DNA from: Phenylobacterium conjunctum
Lineage (GTDB): Bacteria > Pseudomonadota > Alphaproteobacteria > Caulobacterales > Caulobacteraceae
Assembly (NCBI RefSeq): GCF_042679085.1
Contig: NZ_JBHTLQ010000016.1
Coordinates: 1 to 64,000, forward strand
DNA: 64,000 nt
Direction of reading: 5' to 3'
A program made the translations under genes and the position numbers. Shown piece after piece: positions 1 to 8,576 of this stretch (position 1 is the first letter of the stretch; each line of letters starts with the position of its first letter). The notes beneath the pieces are model-generated. The model saw only the letters and a list, made by a program, of their open reading frames with translations, did not search any database and was not told where the DNA came from.

Positions 1-1
1 C

Positions 2-1243
2 ACCGCCGCCGCCGCGGGCGGCGCCCCTGCCGGCGCCCCCGCCGCCACGATCCGCGTCGATCTCGACCGGGTGGACCGGCTGATCAACGCCGTCGGCGAA
101 CTGGTCATCCAGCAGGCCATGCTGTCCCAGCGCGTGCTGGAGAGCGGCCTGGCCCGCTCGTCCAACGTGGCCCTGGGCCTCGAGGATCTGGAACTCCTGA
201 CCCGGGAGATCCAGGACAGCGTCATGGCGATCCGCGCCCAGCCGGTGAAGAGCGTGTTCCAGCGCATGCCGCGCCTGGCCCGCGAAGTCGCCGACATGAC
301 CGGCAAGCGCGTCAAGCTGATCATGGAAGGCGAAGGCACCGAGGTCGACAAGACCGTGATCGAGCGCCTGACCGACCCGATCACCCACATGCTGCGCAAC
401 GCCATCGACCACGGCCTGGAAGATCCGGAAGGCCGCGCCGCCGCCGGCAAGCCGGCTGAAGGCGTGGTGCGCCTGCGCGCCCTGCACCGCGGCGGCCGTA
501 TCGTCATCGAGCTGCAAGACGACGGCCGCGGCATCAACCGCCAGCGGGTCCGCAACATCGCCATCGAGAAGGGCCTGATCTCGGAAGACGCCGTGCTGTC
601 GGACGAAGAGACCGACAACCTGATCTTCCTGCCGGGCTTCTCCACCGCAGAGGTCATCTCGGACATCTCCGGCCGCGGCGTCGGCATGGACGTGGTGCGC
701 CGGTCGATCCAGGCGCTCGGCGGCCGCATCTCCATCTCCTCCGAACCCGGCAAGGGCTCGAAGTTCACCATGTCCCTGCCCCTGACCCTGGCGGTCCTGG
801 ACGGCATGGTGGTCACCGGCGCCGACCAGACCCTGGTCGCCCCGCTGTCGGCCATCGTCGAGAGCCTGACGCCCCGGGCCGAGGACGTGCACTATATCGG
901 CGGCAAGGACGCGGTGATCCGCATCCGTGACACCTTTGTCCCGCTGATCGACGTCGGCGTGGCGCTCGGCTTCCGGGACGCGCCGATCCCGCCGTCCAGC
1001 GGCGTCGCCGTGCTTGTCGAGAGCGAAGGCGGCGGCAAGGCGGCCCTCCTGGTCGAGGCCATCCAGGGCCAGCGCCAGGTGGTGATCAAGAGCCTGGAAG
1101 CCAACTACCAGCAGATCGACGGCGTCGCGGCGGCGACCATCCTCGGCGATGGCCGAGTGGCGCTGATCCTCGATGTTGACGCTCTGGTGACGAGCACCCG
1201 CCGCAAGGGCGCGGGCCGCTCTGAGAAGCGTATGGCAAGCTGA
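2..1243 (+). CDS. cheA: Chemotaxis histidine kinase CheA (5' end outside window)
   Basis: CheA is the soluble kinase that phosphorylates CheY and CheB in response to chemoreceptors. The first 413 visible residues lack the Hpt and CheY-binding domains, which lie upstream of the window. The frame is open from base 2, through an Ala/Gly/Pro linker, into the dimerization helices (RVDRLINAVGELV). The GHKL ATPase domain follows with the N box (HMLRNAIDHG), G1 (DDGRGI) and G2 (GFSTAEVISDISGRGVGMDV), then the CheW-like P5 domain. The stop lies 2 bases before cheW. Because the gene is cut by the window edge, the real start cannot be given. The family assignment is certain. Confidence 0.97.
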   Translation, partial: TAAAAGGAPAGAPAATIRVDLDRVDRLINAVGELVIQQAMLSQRVLESGLARSSNVALGLEDLELLTREIQDSVMAIRAQPVKSVFQRMPRLAREVADMTGKRVKLIMEGEGTEVDKTVIERLTDPITHMLRNAIDHGLEDPEGRAAAGKPAEGVVRLRALHRGGRIVIELQDDGRGINRQRVRNIAIEKGLISEDAVLSDEETDNLIFLPGFSTAEVISDISGRGVGMDVVRRSIQALGGRISISSEPGKGSKFTMSLPLTLAVLDGMVVTGADQTLVAPLSAIVESLTPRAEDVHYIGGKDAVIRIRDTFVPLIDVGVALGFRDAPIPPSSGVAVLVESEGGGKAALLVEAIQGQRQVVIKSLEANYQQIDGVAAATILGDGRVALILDVDALVTSTRRKGAGRSEKRMAS

Positions 1244-1245
1244 GA

Positions 1246-1713
1246 ATGACCCAGATCGTTAGCCAGTCCAACGGCGCGCGCCATGAACTGATCGCCTTCC
1301 GTATCGGCGACCAGGAGTTCTGCGTCGACATCATGCAGGTCCGCGAGATCCGCGGCTGGACCCAGGCGACCCCCCTTCCCCGTGCGCCCGCCTATGTCAG
1401 GGGCGTCATCAACCTTCGCGGCGCGGTGTTGCCGATCGTCGACCTGGGCGCTCGTCTGGGCCTGACGACCGGCGAGCCCAGCGCCCGCCACGTCATCATG
1501 GTCGTTAACCAGGGGGGCCGGACCATCGGTCTCCTGGTCGAGGCCGTGTCCGACATCATCGACGTCACCGAGGACATGGTGCAGCCGACCCCCGACGTCG
1601 CCTGCGACACGGTCAAACAGTTCGTCAAAGGCCTGTTCGCCATCGACGGACGGATGATCAGCCTGATCACCCTCGAACGCGTCCTCCCGGAACAGGAAGC
1701 CGAAGCCGCATGA
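1246..1713 (+). CDS. cheW: Chemotaxis coupling protein CheW
   Basis: A 155-residue CheW that links chemoreceptors to the CheA kinase. The single CheW domain fills the protein, with the characteristic segments EFCVDIMQVREI, PAYVRGVINLRG and VLPIVDL. The ATG follows the cheA stop by 2 bases. The stop overlaps the cheR start by 4 bases (ATGA), so translation is probably coupled. Length is normal for the family, and nothing is unusual. Confidence 0.97.
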   Translation: MTQIVSQSNGARHELIAFRIGDQEFCVDIMQVREIRGWTQATPLPRAPAYVRGVINLRGAVLPIVDLGARLGLTTGEPSARHVIMVVNQGGRTIGLLVEAVSDIIDVTEDMVQPTPDVACDTVKQFVKGLFAIDGRMISLITLERVLPEQEAEAA

Positions 1714-2582
1714 GCGCAGCCGATTCCCGATCACAGGGCGGCGGTCTGGTCGATGGCGAATTCCTCTTCACCGCGGAGGACTTCAAGACCATCGCGCAGA
1801 TCCTGCACTCGCACGCCGGCATCGCCCTGGCCGAGGGCAAGGCCGCGCTGGTCTATTCGCGTCTCGCCAAGCGGCTGCGGGCGTTGGGCCTGCGCAGCTT
1901 CCGCGACTACTGCGCCCTGATCCAGGACGCCAAGGAGGTGGACGAGCGCCAGGCCATGATGGCGGCGCTGACCACCAATGTGACCCGCTTCTTCCGCGAG
2001 CCACACCACTTCGACCATCTGCGCGACCAGTTGATGCCGAAGCTGGCCGAGCACGCCAAGCGCGGCGGCCGGGTGCGCCTGTGGTCGGCGGCCAGCTCCA
2101 ACGGCCAGGAGCCCTACTCCATGGCCATCACCGTGCTCGCGGCCCTGCCCGAGGCGGCCGACCTGGACGTCAAGATCCTGGCCACCGACATCGATCCGAA
2201 CATGATCGCCGAGGGCCGGGCCGGGATCTATCGCGAGGACGCCGTGGCCCCCGTGCCGCTCGACCTGCGCCGCCGCTGGTTCAAGAAGGCCGGCGAAGGC
2301 CGCTGGGAAGTGGCCGACGAACTGCGCGAATTGGTGTCCTTCCGTGAACTGAATCTTATCGGCGACTGGCCGATGAAGGGCCGCTTCGACGTGATCTTCT
2401 GCCGGAATGTCGTGATCTATTTCGACGAGCCGACCCAGGAACGCATCTGGAGCCGCTTCGCCCCGCTGCTGAACCCAGGCGGCACGCTCTACATCGGACA
2501 TTCCGAGCGCGTGACCGGACCGGCGACCCAGCTTTTCGAGACCACCGGTCTCACAACCTATGCCTTGAGGAGCGGTCGATGA
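1710..2582 (+). CDS. cheR: Chemotaxis protein methyltransferase CheR
   Basis: CheR methylates glutamates on chemoreceptors using S-adenosylmethionine, giving adaptation. The 290 residues hold an all-alpha N-terminal domain with TTNVTRFFREPHHF, then the Rossmann methyltransferase domain with the SAM-binding stretch LWSAASSNGQEPYSMA and the acidic ATDID motif. DVIFCRNVVIYFD is the usual CheR signature. It overlaps cheW at the start and cheB at the end by 4 bases each, so it is a middle gene of a tightly coupled operon. Confidence 0.97.
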   Translation: MSAADSRSQGGGLVDGEFLFTAEDFKTIAQILHSHAGIALAEGKAALVYSRLAKRLRALGLRSFRDYCALIQDAKEVDERQAMMAALTTNVTRFFREPHHFDHLRDQLMPKLAEHAKRGGRVRLWSAASSNGQEPYSMAITVLAALPEAADLDVKILATDIDPNMIAEGRAGIYREDAVAPVPLDLRRRWFKKAGEGRWEVADELRELVSFRELNLIGDWPMKGRFDVIFCRNVVIYFDEPTQERIWSRFAPLLNPGGTLYIGHSERVTGPATQLFETTGLTTYALRSGR

Positions 2583-3625
2583 GCGTCGGCGTCCTTATTG
2601 TTGACGATTCCGCCACCATGCGCGGCCTGATCGCGGCCGCCCTGAAGCGGGACCCGGACATTGAGGTCCTGGGCTTCGCCAACGACCCGATCGAGGCCCG
2701 CGAGCAGGTCAAGCGCCTGAACCCGGACGTCATCACCCTGGACATCGAGATGCCGCACATGAACGGTCTCGAGTTCCTGGAAAAAATCATGCGCCTGCGG
2801 CCGACGCCGGTGGTGATGATCTCGACCCTGACCCAGGCCGGCGCCGACATCACCGTCGCGGCCCTGGAGCTGGGCGCGGTGGAATGCATCGGCAAGCCGC
2901 AGGGCGGCGCTGGCGTCGGCGAGGCCTTCGCCAAGCTGCCGGACATCGTCAAGGGCGCGGCCCGCGCCCGGGTGAAGCCCTATTCCGGCCCGGTGGCCGC
3001 CCCGGCCGAGCGCGCGTCGGGCTATTCCCCCGTCAAGGATCTGGTGCTGGCCATCGGCTCGTCGACCGGGGGCGTCGAGGCCCTGATGACCATCCTGGCC
3101 AACTTCCCCGACACCTGCCCGCCGACCGTGATCACCCAGCACATGCCGGCGACCTTCACCAAGAGCTTCGCCGCCCGCCTGGACCGGATCTCCGGCGCCA
3201 AGGTCGAGGAGGCGTATGACGGGGCCAAGCTGCTTCCGGGTCACATCTATGTGGCCCCGGGCGGCGACACCCACCTGGAGGTCGTGTCCTCCACCCAACC
3301 GATCTGCCGCCTCCGGGCCGGCGAGCCCGTGAACGGCCACCGGCCGTCCGTGGACGTCCTGTTCGACTCGGTCGCCAAGCTGAACCGCCCGGCCGCCGGC
3401 GTCATCCTGACAGGCATGGGCCGCGACGGCGCCCAAGGCCTGCTGGCCCTGCGCCAGAAGGGGGCCCGCACCCTGGGCCAGGATGAGTCCAGCTGCGTGG
3501 TCTACGGCATGCCCAAGGCCGCGTTCGAGCTGGGCGCGGTGGAAAAGCAGATCGGTCTCGCCCGCATGGGCCAAGCCATACTCAACGTCTGCTCGGCCTC
3601 GGCCGAGCATCAAAGGAGCGCGTGA
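2579..3625 (+). CDS. cheB: Chemotaxis response regulator / methylesterase CheB
   Basis: CheB removes receptor methyl groups or deamidates glutamines, opposing CheR, and is activated by phosphorylation from CheA. The N-terminal receiver domain has the acidic pair near residues 9-10 and the phospho-acceptor Asp55 in VITLDIEMP. The C-terminal esterase domain has the catalytic triad in IGSSTGG (Ser), TQHMP (His) and MGRDGAQG (Asp). It is 348 residues long, normal for CheB. It overlaps the next gene by one base and shares the operon. Confidence 0.97.
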   Translation: MSVGVLIVDDSATMRGLIAAALKRDPDIEVLGFANDPIEAREQVKRLNPDVITLDIEMPHMNGLEFLEKIMRLRPTPVVMISTLTQAGADITVAALELGAVECIGKPQGGAGVGEAFAKLPDIVKGAARARVKPYSGPVAAPAERASGYSPVKDLVLAIGSSTGGVEALMTILANFPDTCPPTVITQHMPATFTKSFAARLDRISGAKVEEAYDGAKLLPGHIYVAPGGDTHLEVVSSTQPICRLRAGEPVNGHRPSVDVLFDSVAKLNRPAAGVILTGMGRDGAQGLLALRQKGARTLGQDESSCVVYGMPKAAFELGAVEKQIGLARMGQAILNVCSASAEHQRSA

Positions 3626-4014
3626 TGCCCGCAGCTTCGGCCATCAAGACCCTGATCGTCGACGACCAGCAGACCATGCGGTCGCTGATCCGTACGAGCC
3701 TGCACGCGATCGGGATCACCAACACCCGGGAAGCCCCCGACGGCGAGGAGGCCCTCAAGGCCATGATCGCCTCGCCCACCAACCTGGTGATCACCGACTT
3801 CAACATGCCCAAGCTCGACGGGCTGGGCCTGCTGCGCGCGGTCCGCGCCCACGGGCCGCTGTCCAAGACCGCGGTGATCATGCTGACGGGCCGGGCGGAC
3901 AAGGAGCTGGTGCAACGCGCGGTGCAATTCGGCGTCAATAACTACCTTGTCAAACCGTTCACCACTCAGACGCTAAAAGAGAAGATCGAAGCGGTGTTCG
4001 GGGTTCTTACATGA
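3625..4014 (+). CDS. cheY: CheY-type response regulator (CheYII position)
   Basis: A stand-alone receiver domain of 129 residues with all canonical residues: the acidic pair D13-D14, phospho-acceptor D58 (LVITDFNMP), switch T88 (VIMLTG) and K110 (YLVKPF). It should carry the CheA phosphoryl signal to the flagellar motor or act as a phosphate sink. An in-frame GTG lies one codon upstream at 3622. I chose the ATG because the AAAGGAG ribosome site at 3612 is then 6 bases away. Position in the operon corresponds to cheYII of Caulobacter crescentus. Confidence 0.94.
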   Translation: MPAASAIKTLIVDDQQTMRSLIRTSLHAIGITNTREAPDGEEALKAMIASPTNLVITDFNMPKLDGLGLLRAVRAHGPLSKTAVIMLTGRADKELVQRAVQFGVNNYLVKPFTTQTLKEKIEAVFGVLT

Positions 4015-4571
4015 TCGTCGAAAACACCCCTCACCGACCTGGCAAGCGGGTCCATGTGGTTCAGGGGGAGCATGCGATCTCGGCCGACCCGGACGTCATG
4101 ATGACGACGATCCTGGGCAGCTGCGTGGCCGTCTGCATGCGCGACCCGGTCACCGGCATCGGCGGCATGAACCACTTCCTGCTACCCGAGGGCAAGGCGG
4201 ACGGCCTGGATGAGGGCCGGCGCTATGGCGCCTACGCCATGGAACTGCTGATCAACGAACTCCTGCGGTCCGGCGCCCGTCGCGAGCGTCTGGAAGCCAA
4301 GCTGTTTGGCGGGGCGCGCATGTTCGGCGGTCTCTCCGACGTGGGCGCGTCCAACGCCGCCTTCGCCGAGAAGTTCCTGAAGGACGAAGGCATCAAGGTG
4401 GTCGGATCCAGTCTCGGCGGCATGGGGGCGCGCCGGGTCCAGTTCTGGCCTGTCACCGGACGCGCTCAGCAGCGGATCGTCACCGATACGCACGAGGTCG
4501 CGACGCTCAAGGAAGTCCCCCGCAAGCCGGCGCCTCCCGCGGAGGACGAAGGGTCTCTGGAGCTGTTCTGA
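4011..4571 (+). CDS. cheD: Chemoreceptor glutamine deamidase CheD
   Basis: CheD deamidates specific receptor glutamines and can be recruited by CheY or CheC. The 186-residue protein shows the catalytic Cys in TTILGSCVAVC and the His in GGMNHFLLPEG. The later GGARMFGG and GGMGARRVQF stretches are typical of the fold. The ATG overlaps the preceding cheY stop by 4 bases, and the stop overlaps cheU by one base (TGATG). Confidence 0.95.
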   Translation: MIVENTPHRPGKRVHVVQGEHAISADPDVMMTTILGSCVAVCMRDPVTGIGGMNHFLLPEGKADGLDEGRRYGAYAMELLINELLRSGARRERLEAKLFGGARMFGGLSDVGASNAAFAEKFLKDEGIKVVGSSLGGMGARRVQFWPVTGRAQQRIVTDTHEVATLKEVPRKPAPPAEDEGSLELF

Positions 4572-4930
4572 TGTCCGCCGCGCCCGCTTACACGCCCGAA
4601 GTCCTCGCGTCCCTGGCTCACGAGCTGGAGCACGCTGGCGAACTGTGCGACCGGCTCGAAATGCTGGTCACCCAGCTGGTGCGCGCAAGCCGCGGCGAAC
4701 CGCTGCAGATCGCCCTGACCGAGGCCCAGACCCTGGATGTGCTGACCCAGCACCTGGCGGCCCTGGCCACCTTCACGCGCAAGCTGTCGGTCCAGGCGGA
4801 AAGCGGACAGTACGACCTCTCCGACGCCGTCGCCGGCGTCACCCTTGGCGACCTTGCAAAGCGCCTCGCCAAGGTCACCCATGACAGCGACGCCCTGGTC
4901 CCGACCTCCGGCGACCTGGACCTGTTCTAG
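4571..4930 (+). CDS. cheU: CheU-like hypothetical chemotaxis-operon protein
   Basis: A 119-residue predicted cytoplasmic, largely helical protein with no domain I recognise. The name rests on position: in Caulobacter crescentus the gene between cheD and cheYIII is called cheU. The sequence has several helices rich in Leu, Glu and Ala and an acidic C-terminus ending DLDLF. It is translationally coupled to cheD. Function is unknown; a role in the chemotaxis pathway is inferred only from the operon. Confidence 0.75.
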   Translation: MSAAPAYTPEVLASLAHELEHAGELCDRLEMLVTQLVRASRGEPLQIALTEAQTLDVLTQHLAALATFTRKLSVQAESGQYDLSDAVAGVTLGDLAKRLAKVTHDSDALVPTSGDLDLF

Positions 4931-4941
4931 GGCCCCGGCGC

Positions 4942-5538
4942 ATGGCCCTGGATCCCAAGATCCGCATCAATCTCGAGCGATCAGTCTTCTGCCTGGTCGA
5001 TTCGAACCCCACCGCCCTGGAGGCCCTCTCCGGCATGGTGCGGGGCTTCGGGGTGCGCAAGCAGTTCAAGTGCAAGACCGGGGCCGAGGCCATCCATGTG
5101 GTCAAGACCCAGGAACTGGACCTGATCATCACCGACGCTCACGTCGGCGACATGGACGGCTATGACTTCCTGCGCTGGCTGCGCCGGGAAGCCCAGCCCG
5201 AGGCTCAGTTCACCCCGGTGATCATGCTGTCCGGCCACGCCGCCCGCAGCATGGTCGAGAAGAGCCGCGATTCCGGCTCCAACTTCGTCATCGCCAAGCC
5301 CTTCACCCCGGAACTGCTGCTGCAGCGGATCTTCTGGGTGTCGAAGGACGAGCGCCAGATGGTCAAGACCGAGACCTATGTGGGTCCTGACCGCCGCTTC
5401 AAGAACCTCGGGCCGCCGCTGGGCATTAAGGGACGCCGCAAGGGCGACCTGTCGACCCATGTGGGCGCGGCCACGGACCCGAACATGGACCAGACCGATA
5501 TCGATCAAATGTTCAAACCAGCGCGGGTGCAGCTTTGA
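4942..5538 (+). CDS. cleA: CheYIII / Cle-type CheY-like protein with arginine-rich C-terminal tail
   Basis: A receiver domain (residues 12-135) plus a basic tail. Phospho-acceptor D65 (LIITDAHVG), S97 at the switch position (VIMLSGH) and K119 (VIAKPF) are present. The usual acidic pair is only D20 followed by Ser. The tail holds YVGPDRRFKN and GIKGRRKGD, an arginine-rich segment like that of the Cle proteins of Caulobacter, CheY-like proteins reported to bind c-di-GMP and act at the flagellar motor. CheYIII of that organism is, to my recollection, CleA. A paralog lies on the other strand at 6562-7164. Confidence 0.88.
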   Translation: MALDPKIRINLERSVFCLVDSNPTALEALSGMVRGFGVRKQFKCKTGAEAIHVVKTQELDLIITDAHVGDMDGYDFLRWLRREAQPEAQFTPVIMLSGHAARSMVEKSRDSGSNFVIAKPFTPELLLQRIFWVSKDERQMVKTETYVGPDRRFKNLGPPLGIKGRRKGDLSTHVGAATDPNMDQTDIDQMFKPARVQL

Positions 5539-5987
5539 GTGAGCCTCAATTCATCAAAGTGAAGTACAGCCTCAGCGAAAAGACAGCGGCGCCCGGCGGC
5601 ATGACCGCGGAGCTGGCCAATGAGCGCGCCGCCCGTGAGCTGGCCGCCCTGGGCGGTGACGCCCGCAAGGCCCTGGACGCGTCCATCAAGCGGCTGGAAG
5701 CCCACTGCCAGGCCAAGTCCGTCGGCATGGATGCGGTCTATGAGGAATCCAGCGTCGTCCTCGACATCGCCGGCATGTTCAACCAGCGCATCCTCTGCGA
5801 CGCGGCCTATAGCCTGTGCGAACTCACCGATCGCCTGCGCACCGCGGGGCGCCAGGACTGGGCCTCCATCGGCGTGCATGTGAACGCCCTGCGGCTGATC
5901 TGGACCGAGGACAAGCAGCTCGGCCCGGAGATGAAGGAAGTGGTGGATGGCCTTTGGGCCCTCACCGACCGGATGAGCCCGACCTAA
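5535..5987 (+). CDS. cheE: CheE-like chemotaxis-operon protein
   Basis: A 150-residue soluble helical protein that ends the operon, in the position of cheE in Caulobacter. No catalytic motif is visible. It starts with TTG in a TTGA overlap with the cheYIII stop, which suggests translational coupling. The central region (VVLDIAGMFNQRILCDAAYSL, shortened here) and the motif SIGVHVNALRL have a counterpart, VAVHLRAIRL, in the paralog at 6077-6565. The molecular role is unknown. A hairpin terminator follows about 50 bases after the stop. Confidence 0.82.
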   Translation: MSEPQFIKVKYSLSEKTAAPGGMTAELANERAARELAALGGDARKALDASIKRLEAHCQAKSVGMDAVYEESSVVLDIAGMFNQRILCDAAYSLCELTDRLRTAGRQDWASIGVHVNALRLIWTEDKQLGPEMKEVVDGLWALTDRMSPT

Positions 5988-6040
5988 AGCCCTGCGGCGA
6001 GGCCGGCGCCTTCGCTGGAGCCAGACCGTTGAAATTCAGA

Positions 6041-6073
6041 AGCCGCCGCTGGACCTGGTCCGCGGCGGCTTTT
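6041..6073. terminator. Bidirectional intrinsic terminator between two che segments
   Basis: A perfect 9-bp stem AGCCGCCGC / GCGGCGGCT (6041-6049 with 6062-6070) with a 12-base loop, followed by TTTT on the plus strand. It sits between the convergent ends of the cheE operon and its inverted paralogous pair and can serve both. Confidence 0.85.
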
Positions 6074-6076
6074 CGT

Positions 6077-6565
6077 TTAGTCCGCCTGGGCGTCGTTGGC
6101 CGCGAAGCGCTGGCTGACCTGGCGCAGGCCGTCCAGCAGGCCCTGAGCGCCGGCGCCCTGGCGCGCGGCCTCGACGTTCAGCATCAGGCGGATGGCGCGC
6201 AGGTGCACGGCCACCGGCTCAGGGTCCCAGACCGACCGCTCCTGCAGATTGTCCAAAAGGTCGGACAGGCTGATCAGGGCGGTGTCGACCGGCTCCATGC
6301 CGCAGGCCGTAGGCACGCCGATCGCGGCGCTGACCCGGCCATAGAGTTGCTCCACCAGCTCGGCGTCGAAGGCGGCGCCGGCCCGGGCCGCGGCCCCTTC
6401 CGCCTCGACCAGCATCTGGCCCAGATCGGCCAGGCAGTCGTCCTGCAGACCCATCAGGCCCTGCTGAGCGTCGGCCACGGCCTCGACCACCGGCTTGCCG
6501 CCCGGCGTCTTGATCAGCTTGGCGAGCTTGTTCTCGGGAACGTGGAAGGTGACGACGCCGGTCAT
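6077..6565 (-). CDS. CheE-like paralog
   Basis: A 162-residue helical protein in an ATGA overlap with the response-regulator gene upstream. It resembles cheE (5535-5987) in length, in position after a Cle-type regulator and in the VAVHLRAIRLMLN segment near the C-terminus. It is more diverged than the regulator pair. It has no signal peptide, membrane span or enzymatic motif. A role as partner of the adjacent regulator is inferred from the fact that the gene order is kept in both copies. Confidence 0.78.
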   Translation of the reverse strand: MTGVVTFHVPENKLAKLIKTPGGKPVVEAVADAQQGLMGLQDDCLADLGQMLVEAEGAAARAGAAFDAELVEQLYGRVSAAIGVPTACGMEPVDTALISLSDLLDNLQERSVWDPEPVAVHLRAIRLMLNVEAARQGAGAQGLLDGLRQVSQRFAANDAQAD

Positions 6566-7164
6566 AGTTGAACCTTCCGGGCCTTGAGCATGCTGTCGAT
6601 CACATCCTGCTCCATGTTGGGCATGGTCGCCTCGCCCACCTCGGCGGGCAGATCGTCGCGGCGGCGGCCTTCCATGCCGGCAGGCACGCCCTCGTTCTTG
6701 AAGCGCCGGTCGGGGCCGACATAGGTGCTGCACTCCACGAAGCGGCGGCCTTCCTTGGAGATCCACAACACCCGCTCGAGCACCGCGATGGGAGTGAGCG
6801 GCTTGGCCAGGATGAAGTGCGCGCCGCAGTCGCGGGCCATGGCCACGGCCCGCTGCGGGGTGTGGCCGGCGATGATCAGCACCGGCGCGAAGCAGTTGGG
6901 TTGGATCTTGGACCGGCGCAGCCAGTGCACGAACTTGTAGCCGGCGCCGCCCGGCCCCAGGCTGTCGACGACCATCAGGTCGATCTCGTTCTTCTGGACG
7001 GTGGCCTCGGCCTCGGCGACGGTCTCGCACCGATGAATCGTCTTGGCGCCAAACCCGGTGAGGATCTGAACCAGGATGCTCATCCCCATGGGATTCTGGT
7101 CCAGGATCAGAATGGAGGCGCGTTGCAGGTTAAACCTCGCCCGCGATTCCGGATTGATCCCCAT
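6562..7164 (-). CDS. Cle-type CheY-like protein, paralog of CheYIII
   Basis: A 200-residue receiver protein clearly related to 4942-5538: both share the phrases GPDRRFKN, GRR(R/K) and a KVQL or RVQL ending. D67 (LMVVDSLG) and K121 (ILAKPLTP) are kept. The switch Ser/Thr is Ala99 and the acidic pair is D22-Q, so phosphorylation may not produce a normal conformational switch. The arginine-rich c-di-GMP-type tail is intact. I chose the ATG at 7164 because GGAG lies upstream at a good distance; a longer in-frame start exists at 7185. Confidence 0.86.
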   Translation of the reverse strand: MGINPESRARFNLQRASILILDQNPMGMSILVQILTGFGAKTIHRCETVAEAEATVQKNEIDLMVVDSLGPGGAGYKFVHWLRRSKIQPNCFAPVLIIAGHTPQRAVAMARDCGAHFILAKPLTPIAVLERVLWISKEGRRFVECSTYVGPDRRFKNEGVPAGMEGRRRDDLPAEVGEATMPNMEQDVIDSMLKARKVQL

Positions 7165-7344
7165 GCCTGCTCCACACCACCACAAAGGCCCGGGCGCGCG
7201 CGCCGCCTCGGACGCTGGCAGGATGAACGAGGACCCTTAATATCCCGTGGCCGCCGGTGGACGGAATGTCGCATCGGGCCGGTGGCGCGCCCCATTCCAC
7301 CCCTTTGGCCGGGCTTCCCGGCGACCCCGAAAGGCTGAAACAGA

Positions 7345-7375
7345 AACACCCCCGCCGAGGTCCGGCGGGGGTGTT
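7345..7375 (-). terminator. Strong GC hairpin downstream of the thiolase gene
   Basis: Perfect 12-bp arms AACACCCCCGCC (7345-7356) and GGCGGGGGTGTT (7364-7375) with a 7-base loop. It sits 54 bases past the thiolase stop. On the minus strand it is followed by TCTGTTTC, so the U tract is modest. Confidence 0.7.
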
Positions 7376-7428
7376 CATGCTGCACCTTATGCTGCGCAGC
7401 ATAACTGCGGTAAGTTACTGTTCCGAGA

Positions 7429-8568
7429 TCACTTCTCGTTGGTGAAGATGATCGTGCCGGAGGCCGCGAACATGCCGCCGACGCCGTGGCAGACGCTGAT
7501 CTTGGCGCCTTCCACCTGGGCCGGAGCGATGCCGCGCATCTGCCGCACGCTCTCCTGCAGGGCGTACATGCCGTACATCCCGGAGTGCATGTAGGACAGG
7601 CCGCCACCATTGGTATTCAGCGGCAGTTTACCACCGATCGCGGTGTTGCGGTCGCGGATGAAGCCCGCCGCCTCGCCCGGCTCGCAGAAGCCCAGGTCCT
7701 CCAGGCCATAGAGCGGCAGGTGGGCGAAGGCGTCGTAGATCATCAGGTGATCGACGTCGGCATGGGTGATGCCGGCGGTCTCGAAGGCCTTCTTACCCGA
7801 GACCCGGAAGGCCTTGGACGAGGTGAAGTCCTCCATCTGGCTGACCATCGGGGTCTCAACGCTCTCGCCCGTGCCCAGCACGTAGACCGGCTTGTTCGGG
7901 AAGTCCTTGGCCCGGTCGGCGCTGGTGACGATCAGGGCGCCGCCGCCGTCGGTGACCAGGCAGCACATCAGCATGCGGAACGGCCAGGCGATCATCGGCG
8001 AGTTCAGCACGTCGTCGACGGTGATCGGGTCCTTGAAGCTGGCGCGCGGGTTCTTGGCGGCCCACTCACGCTGGATCACCGCCACCGTGGCCAGGTCTTC
8101 CTCGGTGTAGCCTCGGGCCTTCAGGTAGCGCAGCACCGGGACGGTGAACATGGTCGGCGGGCTGGTGACGCCATAGGGCATCTCGAACTGGCCCATCAGG
8201 CTGGACGGCGAGCGGGCGAAGCCCCCGGCGCCCACGCGGCTGCGGCCCGATTCCCCGTGGGTGATCAGGATGGTCTTGGCCAGGCCGGCGTTGATCGCCG
8301 CCGCCGCGTGGCGGACGTGCAGCATGAACGAGCAGCCGCCGACGCTGGTGCCGTCGGCATAGGTCGGCGTGATGCCCAGATAGTGGGCCAGCTCGACCGG
8401 GCTGACGCCCGCGGTGGCGACGCCGTCGATGTCCGACGGCTTGAGGCCAGCGTCCTTCATGGCGTTGAGGGCGGCGTCGGCGTGCAGGCCGATCACGGAG
8501 ACGTCCGGGATCTTGCCCATCTTGGTGGTTTCGGCGGCCCCGACGACCGCGACGGATTTGGGTTGCAT
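7429..8568 (-). CDS. Thiolase-family protein (SCP-x / lipid-transfer type)
   Basis: A 379-residue thiolase fold protein. These enzymes cleave 3-ketoacyl-CoA or act as aldolases or lipid-transfer proteins. A candidate nucleophilic Cys lies in TSVGGCSF (near residue 88), the His in NTNGGGLSYMHSG, and a second Cys in SVCHGVGG, so the active site looks complete, in the variant form of the SCP-x type family rather than classical acetyl-CoA acetyltransferase. The DUF35 gene is 8 bases upstream in the same operon. Such pairs often work in steroid side-chain or other long acyl-CoA degradation. The substrate is not known. Confidence 0.9.
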   Translation of the reverse strand: MQPKSVAVVGAAETTKMGKIPDVSVIGLHADAALNAMKDAGLKPSDIDGVATAGVSPVELAHYLGITPTYADGTSVGGCSFMLHVRHAAAAINAGLAKTILITHGESGRSRVGAGGFARSPSSLMGQFEMPYGVTSPPTMFTVPVLRYLKARGYTEEDLATVAVIQREWAAKNPRASFKDPITVDDVLNSPMIAWPFRMLMCCLVTDGGGALIVTSADRAKDFPNKPVYVLGTGESVETPMVSQMEDFTSSKAFRVSGKKAFETAGITHADVDHLMIYDAFAHLPLYGLEDLGFCEPGEAAGFIRDRNTAIGGKLPLNTNGGGLSYMHSGMYGMYALQESVRQMRGIAPAQVEGAKISVCHGVGGMFAASGTIIFTNEK

Positions 8569-8576
8569 GTCTCGTC

